Part shown: in pieces, positions 26,622-35,192 of the stretch
Numbering within the stretch: the first letter of the stretch is position 1
Layout of the letters: each line of letters starts with the position of its first letter
Assembly (NCBI GenBank): GCA_019638525.1
Contig: JAHBTO010000001.1
Coordinates: 744,001-808,000 of the forward strand
Reading direction: 5' to 3'
Source of the DNA: Ferruginibacter sp.
Lineage (GTDB): Bacteria > Bacteroidota > Bacteroidia > Chitinophagales > Chitinophagaceae
DNA length: 64,000 bases
Notes under the pieces: generated by a model
The model's input: the letters and a program-made list of their open reading frames with translations, nothing else
Database searches by the model: none
What the model was told of the DNA's origin: nothing
Position numbers and translations under genes: made by a program

Positions 26622-28190
26622 ATGGTTAATGTAGGAGGCGGAGCCCTTTCTTTAGATAATGTAGCAGAAATTCTGTTTAACGATACTAAAATTGAACTGG
26701 ATAAAAATGCGGTAAAAAAAGTTGATGGCAGCTTTCATTTTTTAAAGCAGTTTTCAACAAATAAGCTTATTTACGGCATTAATACAGGGTTTGGCCCTAT
26801 GGCACAGTATAAAGTAAGTACCGAAAACCTGCTTCAGTTGCAATACAACCTTATCAGGAGCCATTGCTCGGGCGCTGGTAATCTAATGTCGCCTATTTCG
26901 GTAAAAGCATTAATGATTGCACGGCTTAACAGCCTTATGCAGGCATACTCCGGTGTACATACCGATGCTGTGGAGTTGATAAAAGATCTTATTAATAAAA
27001 ATGTAATGCCTTGTGTTTTTGAACACGGCGGTGTGGGTGCCAGTGGCGACCTGGTGCAGTTAGCCCACCTGGCACTGGTATTAATTGGCGAAGGCGAGGT
27101 AATTTATGAGGGGCAGTTGCAACCAACCGAAGAAGTTTTTAAAAAACTAAATATTAAACCCCTATCAATTCAAATCAGGGAAGGACTGGCCATTTTAAAT
27201 GGCACATCGGCCATGACGGGTATTGGCCTGCTAAACATTATACAGGCTCAAAAATTATTAGAGTGGTCGGTAATGTTATCGGCCATGATTAACGAAGTAG
27301 TAGAAGCTTTTGACGACCACTACAGTTACGAACTTAATGTTGTAAAACATCACAAAGGGCAACAAAAAATTGCTGCCATGCTAAGGGATATTTTGGGCGA
27401 TAGCAAGATGATACGTAACCGCTCCGAGCATTTATATAATCCTGATAAACTTAACCAGGAAGTATTTGAAGACAAAGTGCAGGAATATTATTCACTGCGC
27501 TGTGTAACACAAGTGCTGGGCCCAGTTTATGATACCATTTGCAGTGCAGAAAACGTGGTGGTTAACGAACTTAATTCGGTTAACGATAACCCCATTATTG
27601 ATGTAGCCAATAAAAATATTTTTCATGGCGGTAATTTTCATGGCGACTATGTATCGCTGGAGATGGATAAACTTAAGATTGCTGTTACAAGGCTGTCTAT
27701 GCTTTCCGAAAGGCAATTGAATTATTTGTTGAATGAAAAACTCAATAAAAAATTTCCGCCATTTGTAAACCTGGGTGTGCTTGGTTTTAATTTTGGGATG
27801 CAGGGCATGCAATTTACAGCCACATCAACCGTGGCCGAAAACCAAACTTTGTCGTTTCCCATGTATGTACATAGTATACCCAATAACAACGATAACCAGG
27901 ATATTGTAAGTATGGGATGCAATGCGGCCGTTATTACAAAAAAGGTAATTGATAATTCTTTTGAAGTACTGGCAATTCAGATGATGACTGTGCTTCAGGC
28001 TATAGATTATATTGGTTGTGTGCCCAGGTTATCAACTCAAACTTTAAAAGTGTATAAAACAATCAGGGAAATATTTCCAAAATTTGTAGGCGACCAGCCA
28101 AAGTATAAAGACCTTAACATGATTAAAAATTATTTTGAACAATCGGGTTTGCTGATTGCTTTTAAAAACGGAAATTCAACAAAGAAATAA
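26622..28190 (+). CDS. Aromatic amino acid (tyrosine) ammonia-lyase
   Basis: A 522-residue member of the HAL/PAL/TAL family. The MIO prosthetic group forms from Ala140-Ser141-Gly142 in GGVGASGDLVQLAH. Further family motifs are YGINTGFGPMA (catalytic Tyr), NGTSAMTGIG, NSVNDNPIID and HGGNFHGDYVSLEMDK. Long stretches match what I remember of the Flavobacterium johnsoniae tyrosine ammonia-lyase (for example QYNLIRSH, FEHGGVGASGDLVQL, GFNFGMQGMQFTATST), which makes 4-coumarate from Tyr. A histidine lyase is less likely given the pigment context. It starts the second half of the cluster. Confidence 0.9.
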   Translation: MVNVGGGALSLDNVAEILFNDTKIELDKNAVKKVDGSFHFLKQFSTNKLIYGINTGFGPMAQYKVSTENLLQLQYNLIRSHCSGAGNLMSPISVKALMIARLNSLMQAYSGVHTDAVELIKDLINKNVMPCVFEHGGVGASGDLVQLAHLALVLIGEGEVIYEGQLQPTEEVFKKLNIKPLSIQIREGLAILNGTSAMTGIGLLNIIQAQKLLEWSVMLSAMINEVVEAFDDHYSYELNVVKHHKGQQKIAAMLRDILGDSKMIRNRSEHLYNPDKLNQEVFEDKVQEYYSLRCVTQVLGPVYDTICSAENVVVNELNSVNDNPIIDVANKNIFHGGNFHGDYVSLEMDKLKIAVTRLSMLSERQLNYLLNEKLNKKFPPFVNLGVLGFNFGMQGMQFTATSTVAENQTLSFPMYVHSIPNNNDNQDIVSMGCNAAVITKKVIDNSFEVLAIQMMTVLQAIDYIGCVPRLSTQTLKVYKTIREIFPKFVGDQPKYKDLNMIKNYFEQSGLLIAFKNGNSTKK

Positions 28191-28199
28191 ATATTAAAG

Positions 28200-28928
28200 A
28201 TGAGGTTTGCATTAGTAACAGGAGGATCGAGAGGTATAGGCAGGGCCGTTTGTTTAAAGATGGCCGAGATGGGGTACCATGTACTAATTAATTATAAATC
28301 GAACGAAGAAGAAGCTAAAAACACGTTGGCTTTGGTGAAAGAAAAAGGAACTGGCGGAGAGATAATTCAATTTGATGTTTCGGATAAAGAAGCAATAAAA
28401 AGCAAACTGGGCAATTGGATAGAAGCAAATGAAGATAAAGTGATTGAAGTACTGGTAAATAATGCCGGCATACGTGAAGACGGATTGATGATGTGGATGA
28501 AAGATGAGCAATGGGAAAATGTATTAAAAACAAACCTCGATAGCTTTTTTTATGTTACAAGATTAGTGGTGAACAGTATGCTATTAAAAAAGTATGGCCG
28601 TATTATTAATATGGTTTCGTTATCGGGCTTAAAAGGTTTGCCGGGGCAAACAAATTACAGCGCTGCCAAAGCCGGTGTTATTGGCGCCACAAAAGCGCTG
28701 GCACAGGAAATAGGCCGCAAAGGTGTAACCGTAAATGCGGTGGCGCCGGGCTTTATTAAAACAGATATGACAGAAGAACTGAACGAAGCAGAATTAAAAA
28801 ACTTGATTCCGTTAAAACGCTTTGGATTACCGGAGGAAGTGGCTCATGCGGTTGCATTTTTAGCATCAAAAGAGGCGGCGTATATAACCGGCGAAGTAAT
28901 CTCGGTGAATGGAGGGTTGTATTCTTAA
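28200..28928 (+). CDS. fabG: 3-oxoacyl-ACP reductase (FabG/ApeQ type)
   Basis: A 242-residue short-chain dehydrogenase. The NADP site is TGGSRGIGRAV (about 7-17), NNAG is at about 87-90, and the catalytic Ser-Tyr-Lys triad is S140/Y153/K157 by pattern (NMVSLSGLKG, NYSAAKAG). The C-terminus ends GEVISVNGGLYS, as in FabG. It reduces the beta-keto group after each chain extension; in aryl-polyene loci this is the ApeQ role. It follows the lyase by 9 nt. It may not be the housekeeping FabG. Confidence 0.9.
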   Translation: MRFALVTGGSRGIGRAVCLKMAEMGYHVLINYKSNEEEAKNTLALVKEKGTGGEIIQFDVSDKEAIKSKLGNWIEANEDKVIEVLVNNAGIREDGLMMWMKDEQWENVLKTNLDSFFYVTRLVVNSMLLKKYGRIINMVSLSGLKGLPGQTNYSAAKAGVIGATKALAQEIGRKGVTVNAVAPGFIKTDMTEELNEAELKNLIPLKRFGLPEEVAHAVAFLASKEAAYITGEVISVNGGLYS

Positions 28929-29028
28929 ATTCAAAATTCAAAAGTGAAAATTCAAAAGGAAAAATAAAAACACATTGATTTGTAATGAGCTTTTTTAAAT
29001 TTTGATTTTTTATTTTTTACTTACCATT

Positions 29029-30249
29029 ATGAACAGAGTAGTTATAACAGGCCTGGGCATTTATTCCTGTATAGGAAAAAACCTTGATGAGGTTAGGGAT
29101 TCGCTGTACAAAGGCAAATCGGGCATTGTATTCGATCCGTTCCGCAAAGAATTTGGATACCGCTCGGGGTTAACAGGTTTTGTAGATAAGCCGGAACTAA
29201 AAGGTAAGTTAGACAGGCGGGCCCGTATCATGTTGCCCGAGCAGGGCGAATATGCATACCTGGCTACGCTTGAGGCATTGGAAAATGCAGGTATTGACGA
29301 AGATTATATTGCAAAAAACGAAATCGGTATTTTATATGGCAATGATAGCTCGGGCAAATCGGTTATAGAAGCCAATGATATCATACGTGAAAAAAAAGAT
29401 ACCACCCTTGTTGGTTCCGGCGCTGTGTTTCAAACCATGAACTCAACAGTTACCATGAACCTGGCCACCATCTTTAAATTACGTGGTATAAATTTTACCA
29501 TTAGTGCGGCCTGTGCAAGCGGCTCACATTCTATAGGGCTGGGGTATCATTTTATAAAAACCGGTTTGCAGGATATGATTATTTGCGGCGGCGCCCAGGA
29601 AATTAACCATTTAAGTATGGGAACTTTTGATGCGTTATCCGCTTTCTCAACCAGGGAAAACGAGCCCACAAAAGCATCACGGCCGTTTGACAGGGATCGG
29701 GACGGTTTGATACCAAGCGGCGGTGCAGCTACGGTGATATTGGAAACACTTGAATCGGCACAAAAAAGAGGAGCAAAAATTTTGGGCGAGGTAATCGGGT
29801 ATGGGTTTTCATCAAATGGCGGGCATATATCAAACCCAACGGTTGACGGGCCAGTAAGATCATTACAAAGGGCTATGAAAGATGCCGGGATACAAGCTAA
29901 AGAAGTGGATTATATTAATGCACATGCCACATCTACACCGGCAGGCGATAGCAGTGAAGCACAAGCCATACACGAAGTATTTGCATTGCACAGGCCATTG
30001 GTTAGCTCTACCAAATCAATGACCGGCCACGAATGTTGGATGGCTGGCGCCAGTGAAATTGTATATTCAATGCTTATGATGCAACATTCGTTTGTGGCAC
30101 CTAATATCAACTTCGAAAACCCTGATGAAGAATCAGCAAAATTGAATATAGCAAAAAATACCATCGAAAAAGATATAGTTGTATTTTTGTCCAACTCCTT
30201 TGGGTTTGGAGGAACTAACTCATCATTAATCATCAGAAAACTGATTTAA
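29029..30249 (+). CDS. Beta-ketoacyl-ACP synthase (FabF-like, catalytically complete)
   Basis: A 406-residue ketosynthase with Cys162 in ISAACASGSHS, first His in INAHATSTPAGD and second His in KSMTGHECWMAGASE, and the C-terminal FGFGGTNSSLI. The second His motif differs from the usual GHTLGAAG found in the two other cluster synthases. It may be the initiating or specialised synthase. ATG 29029 was chosen; upstream in-frame TTG 29002 lies in an AT-only stretch. The 100 nt before it consist of a low-complexity A/T run. Confidence 0.9.
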   Translation: MNRVVITGLGIYSCIGKNLDEVRDSLYKGKSGIVFDPFRKEFGYRSGLTGFVDKPELKGKLDRRARIMLPEQGEYAYLATLEALENAGIDEDYIAKNEIGILYGNDSSGKSVIEANDIIREKKDTTLVGSGAVFQTMNSTVTMNLATIFKLRGINFTISAACASGSHSIGLGYHFIKTGLQDMIICGGAQEINHLSMGTFDALSAFSTRENEPTKASRPFDRDRDGLIPSGGAATVILETLESAQKRGAKILGEVIGYGFSSNGGHISNPTVDGPVRSLQRAMKDAGIQAKEVDYINAHATSTPAGDSSEAQAIHEVFALHRPLVSSTKSMTGHECWMAGASEIVYSMLMMQHSFVAPNINFENPDEESAKLNIAKNTIEKDIVVFLSNSFGFGGTNSSLIIRKLI

Positions 30250-30259
30250 AGTACTGTTT

Positions 30260-30517
30260 ATGACAAACGAAGCGATTATAGAAAAAATTCACGATTTCAT
30301 GGTCGACGAATTTGAAGTGGAACCAGAAAAATTAATTCCTGAAGCTAACCTTAAAGAAACCCTTGGTTTAGACAGCCTGGATTATATTGACCTGGTGGTT
30401 GTAATTGAAAACAATTTTAAGTTTAAAGTAAAGCCCGAAGACTTTACAAATATTGCAACCCTGCAGGACTTTTATGATTATGTAATTTCACGTGTAAATT
30501 CAAAAGAACTGGCATAA
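30260..30517 (+). CDS. Acyl carrier protein (first of two)
   Basis: An 85-residue ACP. The phosphopantetheine site is Ser39 in TLGLDSLDYIDLVV, on an acidic four-helix bundle pattern. It carries the growing polyene between the ketosynthases, FabG and the dehydratase. Paired with the ACP at 37080, as aryl-polyene systems usually have two. It overlaps the next gene by 1 nt (TAATG). Confidence 0.92.
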   Translation: MTNEAIIEKIHDFMVDEFEVEPEKLIPEANLKETLGLDSLDYIDLVVVIENNFKFKVKPEDFTNIATLQDFYDYVISRVNSKELA

Positions 30518-31398
30518 TGTCTGCCTGGCAGGGAAAATCAAAAGGCAGCCCACTTGGGTACCGCATTTTTGTTTGGATATTAAAAACTTTTGGGGTATTA
30601 CCTGCCTATTTCCTGCTAAGGTTTGTAAGTTTATATTATTTCTTTTTTTCCTATTCTGCATCCCGGCAAATTTATTTGTTGTACAGGCATAAGCTGGGCT
30701 ATGGCAGGGTTTCATCTATCCTTAAAATTTATAAAAATTATTTTTTACTGGGTCAAAGTATTATAGATAAAGTGGTGCTAATGGCAGGAATAAAAAACAG
30801 GTTTACTTTTAATTTTGATGGAGAAGAAAACCTGCTGAAAATTGCCGACATGAAAAAAGGAGGCATACTACTGAGCGCCCATATCGGTAATTGGGATGTA
30901 GCAGGCCATTTGTTTAAGCGCCTTAAAACACCCATCAATATTGTATTGTATGATGCAGAGCATGAACAAATAAAAAAATACCTTGAAGGCATAACCGGCA
31001 AGCCCAATATGAATATCATTGTTATTAAAAAAGATGACCTGAATCATATTTACGCCATCAGCGATGCATTTGCAAGAAACGAACTGGTTTGTATGCATGC
31101 CGACAGGTTTTTGCCTGGCAATAAAACAGTTACAACAAATTTTCTTGGGCAGGATGCAAAGTTTCCCAAAGGCCCTTTTTTACTGGCAGCCACTTTTAAA
31201 GTGCCGGTATCGTACGTATTTGCAGTAAAAGAAAACAACATGCATTACCATCTTTTTGCCAGTGCCATTAAAGATTACAGCCATTTAAGTAAAGAAGAAC
31301 TGATACCACATATGCTGAATGATTATAGTGCCGAAATGGAAATAAAACTGAAAAAATATCCCGAACAATGGTTTAATTATTTTAACTTTTGGGAATAA
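30517..31398 (+). CDS. LpxL-type lipid acyltransferase
   Basis: A 293-residue membrane-associated acyltransferase of the lipid A acyltransferase/LPLAT type. The N-terminus has a hydrophobic segment (about 15-45). The HX4D catalytic motif is HIGNWD near residue 125, and the acceptor region includes HADRFLPGNKT. In aryl-polyene loci an enzyme of this type is thought to acylate the lipid to which the polyene is attached; the exact substrate here is unknown. Co-translated with the ACP before it. Confidence 0.85.
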   Translation: MSAWQGKSKGSPLGYRIFVWILKTFGVLPAYFLLRFVSLYYFFFSYSASRQIYLLYRHKLGYGRVSSILKIYKNYFLLGQSIIDKVVLMAGIKNRFTFNFDGEENLLKIADMKKGGILLSAHIGNWDVAGHLFKRLKTPINIVLYDAEHEQIKKYLEGITGKPNMNIIVIKKDDLNHIYAISDAFARNELVCMHADRFLPGNKTVTTNFLGQDAKFPKGPFLLAATFKVPVSYVFAVKENNMHYHLFASAIKDYSHLSKEELIPHMLNDYSAEMEIKLKKYPEQWFNYFNFWE

Positions 31399-31402
31399 AC
31401 AG

Positions 31403-31831
31403 ATGACTGCATTTGAAAATATAGCATTGTTGATACCGCAAAAACCTCCCTTTGTAATGGTGGATACATTGCTTAATTTTAATGAGGCAACCGTTACCAC
31501 CGCTTTTACAATTAAAGCCGATAACATTTTTGTAGAAGATGGTTTTTTTAAAGAACCCGGCCTGGTAGAAAACATTGCACAAACAGCTGCTGCAAGAGCA
31601 GGATATATTGCACAATCTGAAAACAAGCCTGTATTGGTAGGCTATATTGGTGCTGTAAATAATTTACAGGTATTTGCATTACCCCAAACCGGTGATAAAT
31701 TAATTACCGAAATAACTATCGATAACCAGGTTTTTGATGTAACATTAATATCCGGAAAAATCAGCTGCAATGGTAATGTAGTTGCACAATGCAAAATGAA
31801 AATATTTATCAATCAAAATAAAAATTCCTGA
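31403..31831 (+). CDS. Dehydratase-like hotdog protein (ApeP type), lacks the catalytic His
   Basis: A 142-residue single hotdog-fold protein. The N-terminus LLIPQKPPFVMVDTLL matches the FabZ pattern PHRxPFLLVD. The FabZ GHFPG loop that carries the catalytic His is missing: the segment runs VEDGFFKEPGLVENIAQ. Glu56 in GLVENIAQ aligns with the catalytic Glu (Glu63 in Pseudomonas FabZ). So one of the two catalytic residues is present. The other hotdog protein (41580) has the reverse pattern. In E. coli aryl-polyene synthesis ApeI and ApeP work as a heterodimer; this is the likely ApeP counterpart. Confidence 0.83.
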   Translation: MTAFENIALLIPQKPPFVMVDTLLNFNEATVTTAFTIKADNIFVEDGFFKEPGLVENIAQTAAARAGYIAQSENKPVLVGYIGAVNNLQVFALPQTGDKLITEITIDNQVFDVTLISGKISCNGNVVAQCKMKIFINQNKNS

Positions 31832-31834
31832 AAA

Positions 31835-32497
31835 ATGAAAAAGACAATTAAACTAAAAAAAATTGCAGCCCTGTTATTTTTTATAGGTTGCTCTTTTAGT
31901 GGTTTTACACAAACTATAAAAGAATTTTTCAACACTACCGAAACACCACTCACCTACCTGGGCATAGATTATTACAAGGCACGCCTTATTAACGACCCGG
32001 GCTCAAACAACACGTCCGATATCAAGAACCGCCTGTTTAACAGTATGAACCAGGTAGTGGTAGCCGAACCCAAAAACTATAATATCACCGGCGCCTTTAA
32101 CCGCAGCAATACAGTAACAAACGACCTGGATGCCGTAACTGAGCGTAATGAAAAAACCAATGCCGATAATATCGCATCAAACGACCCGGCAGATTTTAGC
32201 CGCCTTACCGAAAATGATATTGCCGCCGAAGCAAAAGCGCTTAACTTAAAAGGCAAAAGCGGCGTAGGCCTGGTTTTTATTATGGAAGGCATGAAAAAAG
32301 AAGAAAAGAAAAGCTATGGCTCGGTATGGGTAGTGTTGCTGGATATGAAAACAAAAAAAGTACTGATGGCCGAAAGGCTTGAGCAGGAGGCTGCAGGATT
32401 TGGTTTCCGTAATTTCTGGGTATCTATCATAAAAAAATCAATTGTAGAAATTAACAAGAAAAAATATAAAGACTGGAAAGAAAAATACGGAGGCTGA
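31835..32497 (+). CDS. Exported protein of unknown function in the pigment operon
   Basis: A 220-residue protein with a signal peptide (about 1-25, hydrophobic core IAALLFFIGCSFSGFTQ). A possible lipobox (FIGC) exists, but the FSGFTQ cleavage site looks better. The mature part contains YLGIDYYKARLINDPG, a long polar helix-rich stretch (about 80-130), and GVGLVFIMEGMKKEEKK. The family is not recognised. It sits between the dehydratase-like gene and the thioesterase, 3 nt and 10 nt away, so it is expressed with the pigment genes. Confidence 0.75.
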   Translation: MKKTIKLKKIAALLFFIGCSFSGFTQTIKEFFNTTETPLTYLGIDYYKARLINDPGSNNTSDIKNRLFNSMNQVVVAEPKNYNITGAFNRSNTVTNDLDAVTERNEKTNADNIASNDPADFSRLTENDIAAEAKALNLKGKSGVGLVFIMEGMKKEEKKSYGSVWVVLLDMKTKKVLMAERLEQEAAGFGFRNFWVSIIKKSIVEINKKKYKDWKEKYGG

Positions 32498-32507
32498 TAA
32501 ATTGATT

Positions 32508-32933
32508 ATGAAAACTGAACTGAACTGCAGTACACAAATACAGGTACGCTTTAACGAAGCCGATCCGCTTGGGATTGTTTGGCATGGCCATTATGTACGT
32601 TATTTTGAAGATGGAAGGGAAGCTTTTGGCGAAAAGCATGGATTAAAATACCTTGATGTATACAAACACGGGTATGTAACACCCATTGTAAGTGTACAAT
32701 GTAATTATAAACGCTCACTAAGATATGGAGATACGGTAATTATAGAAACAAGTTACATACCCACAGATGCTGCTAAAATGAAATTCAGTTATAGGTTATC
32801 AAATGCCGCAACCGGCGAGGTGGTGGCTACCGGCTCATCGGTACAGGTTTTTTTAAACAAAGATGATCTATTGCTTCAACTGGCTAACCCGCCTTTTTTT
32901 GAAGACTGGAAAAAGAAACATGGGTTGATTTAA
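32508..32933 (+). CDS. 4-hydroxybenzoyl-CoA-type thioesterase
   Basis: A 141-residue hotdog thioesterase of the 4HBT/YbgC type. The catalytic Asp is in RFNEADPLGIVWHGHYVRYFEDGREAF, the standard signature. It may release the finished or stalled polyene chain from the ACP, or edit misprimed ACPs. Start at ATG 32508, not the TTG at 32502. It precedes a ketosynthase by 13 nt. Confidence 0.88.
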   Translation: MKTELNCSTQIQVRFNEADPLGIVWHGHYVRYFEDGREAFGEKHGLKYLDVYKHGYVTPIVSVQCNYKRSLRYGDTVIIETSYIPTDAAKMKFSYRLSNAATGEVVATGSSVQVFLNKDDLLLQLANPPFFEDWKKKHGLI

Positions 32934-32946
32934 TGATAATGAAGCA

Positions 32947-34083
32947 ATGACAGATATTTTTATAAGTTCAGATAACATATTTTCACCAATAGGCGAAACT
33001 ACTGCCGAGAATTTTGAGCAGCTTAAGAAAAATGTATCGGGCATTCAATTGCATGATAACAGGCGTATGAGCGAACAAACTTTTTATGCAGCTTTGTTTG
33101 ATGAAAAAAAAGAGAATTCAATATCACAACTTCAAAACTGCTATACAAAATTTGAAAAACTGCTGATTGCTTCCATCACCGATGCTTTAGCTCACACATC
33201 CATACAGCCAACCGATGATAAAACTGTTCTTATCATTTCTTCCACCAAAGGGAATATAAGCTTGTTAGAAACAGAAGCGCACTCGAATGAATTGTATCAA
33301 AGGATATCTTTAAACAGTTCGGCAAAGATTGTTGCCAACCATTTTGGTTTTATACATCAACCAGTAATAGTATCCAACGCCTGCATATCGGGCATGCTGG
33401 CAATTATAACCGGTATGCGGCTGATACAAACAGGCCAATACAAACACGCTGTTGTAGCCGGTGCAGATGTAATCAGTAAATTCATCTTATCGGGTTTTCA
33501 ATCTTTCCAGGCAATAAGTGCCGCCATTTGCAAACCTTTTGATGCTGCCAGGGATGGAATTAATTTAGGCGAAGGAGCAAGTACAGTGGTACTCAGCAGC
33601 GATGAAAAATTTTCTTCGGGCATCAAGGTTACAGGGGGTTCTGTTAGTAATGATGCCAATCATATTTCGGGGCCATCACGTACCGGCGAAGAACTTTACC
33701 TTGCCATTAACAAAGCAATGCAAATGGCTAATGTAAAAACAAACGATATCGGTTTTATATCGGCACATGGCACAGCCACAGTTTATAACGATGAAATGGA
33801 AGCCAAAGCTATCAACCTGGCCGGGTTGCAAACCGTGCCATTAAACAGTTTAAAAGGATACTACGGCCATACGCTGGGCGCTGCCGGTTTAATTGAAGCT
33901 GTTGTATCTATCCAATCATTAAAAGAAAATACAGTGATGCCAACTGCTGGTTTTAAAAATTTAGGAGTAACACAACCTGTAAATATTTGTTCATCATTAT
34001 TTCAATCACCTTTACATCATTGTTTAAAAACAGCTTCTGGGTTTGGAGGCTGTAATGCTGCAATGGTTTTTAGTAAACAATAA
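32947..34083 (+). CDS. Beta-ketoacyl-ACP synthase, catalytically complete, slightly short
   Basis: A 378-residue ketosynthase. Cys146 lies in VSNACISGMLAI; the two His are in FISAHGTATVYND and GYYGHTLGAAGLIEA; the C-terminus has ASGFGGCNAAMVF. All three catalytic residues are present. The N-terminal part is less conserved than in FabF. It is probably one of the chain-initiating or homodimeric synthases (ApeR-like), but the division of labour among the three active synthases cannot be read from sequence. Confidence 0.87.
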   Translation: MTDIFISSDNIFSPIGETTAENFEQLKKNVSGIQLHDNRRMSEQTFYAALFDEKKENSISQLQNCYTKFEKLLIASITDALAHTSIQPTDDKTVLIISSTKGNISLLETEAHSNELYQRISLNSSAKIVANHFGFIHQPVIVSNACISGMLAIITGMRLIQTGQYKHAVVAGADVISKFILSGFQSFQAISAAICKPFDAARDGINLGEGASTVVLSSDEKFSSGIKVTGGSVSNDANHISGPSRTGEELYLAINKAMQMANVKTNDIGFISAHGTATVYNDEMEAKAINLAGLQTVPLNSLKGYYGHTLGAAGLIEAVVSIQSLKENTVMPTAGFKNLGVTQPVNICSSLFQSPLHHCLKTASGFGGCNAAMVFSKQ

Positions 34084-34114
34084 TTCATAAACTAAAAACA
34101 GTAAGTAAAAAATT

Positions 34115-35185
34115 ATGAAGTTTTTCTCAAAAGATAAAAAGTCGGCATTTAATGCTAAAGAAGCCGCACAGTGGATTGCATTTGGCCCGGTAATTTTCCA
34201 GGCGGCAAGGGTGTTGCGCAACAGCGGTATTTTAAAACTGGTAGAAGACAGCGGCAAAAAAGGAATTACAATAGAAGAAGTTGCTAAACAACTAAACCTT
34301 TCACATTATGGCGTTAGGGTTTTGCTGGAATCGGGCCTTGGCCTTGGGTTGGTTTTACTAAACGAAAATAAATTCACTTTAGGCAAAACAGGTTATTTTG
34401 TTTTGCACGATCCGCTCACCATTACCAATATGAATTTTGTACATGATGTAAATTATAAAGGACTTTTTTATTTAGATGAAAGTATAGAAAAAGGTAAAGC
34501 CATTGGCCTTAAAGAATTTGGCAACTGGCCCACCATTTATGAAGGCTTATCGCAATTGCCGGCACATGTACAAAAAAGCTGGTTTAGTTTTGATCATTAT
34601 TTTTCCGATGATGCGTTCCCGTTAGTATTACCAATGGTATATAAAAATGGTGTAAAAAAATTACTGGATATTGGCGGCAATACCGGTAAGTGGGCTATTG
34701 CTTCTGCCAATTTTTCGCCCGATGTTCATATCACCATTATGGATTTGCCCGGGCAGTTGAATGTAGCAAAACAAAAAATTGAAGAACATGGGCTTAGCCA
34801 CAGGGTTGATTTTTTACCTGTGAATATTTTGGACGAAACCGTAAAATTTCCGAAAGGGTTTGATGTAATATGGATGAGCCAGTTCCTGGATTGTTTTTCC
34901 GAAAATGAAATTGTATCTATTTTAAAAAGATGTTACCAGGCATTAGATGATGATGGGCAAGTGGTAATACTTGAACCTTATTGGGACCGGCAAAAGTTTG
35001 AAGTAGCTGCATTTTGTTTGCAACAAACATCTCTCTACTTTACCGCATTGGCAAATGGTAACAGCCAGATGTATAGTTCCGAAGTGTTTTTTAAATGTGT
35101 AAACGATGCAGGTTTTGAGATAGCAGAACTAACAGACCAGATTGGCCTTAGCCAAACACTTATAAAATGTAAAAAAAGAAAATAA
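34115..35185 (+). CDS. SAM-dependent methyltransferase with winged-helix N-terminus
   Basis: A 356-residue protein of the acetylserotonin/O-methyltransferase-type fold. A winged-helix dimerisation domain (about 15-100, with VAKQLNLSHYGVRVLLESG) precedes a Rossmann methyltransferase domain with LLDIGGNTGKWAIA at about 184-197. Ring methyl groups of flexirubin come from methionine in old feeding studies, as I recall them, so aromatic methylation of the starter ring or of the pigment is the leading idea; O- and C-methylation cannot be separated here. It precedes the halogenase-like gene by 7 nt. Confidence 0.82.
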   Translation: MKFFSKDKKSAFNAKEAAQWIAFGPVIFQAARVLRNSGILKLVEDSGKKGITIEEVAKQLNLSHYGVRVLLESGLGLGLVLLNENKFTLGKTGYFVLHDPLTITNMNFVHDVNYKGLFYLDESIEKGKAIGLKEFGNWPTIYEGLSQLPAHVQKSWFSFDHYFSDDAFPLVLPMVYKNGVKKLLDIGGNTGKWAIASANFSPDVHITIMDLPGQLNVAKQKIEEHGLSHRVDFLPVNILDETVKFPKGFDVIWMSQFLDCFSENEIVSILKRCYQALDDDGQVVILEPYWDRQKFEVAAFCLQQTSLYFTALANGNSQMYSSEVFFKCVNDAGFEIAELTDQIGLSQTLIKCKKRK

Positions 35186-35192
35186 AAATAAA

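Noticed and set aside
28929..29028. Repeated AAATTCAAAA units between fabG and the ketosynthase gene as a regulatory repeat
   Set aside because: It is only low-complexity A/T sequence with a few TTCAAAA words; no regular spacing.
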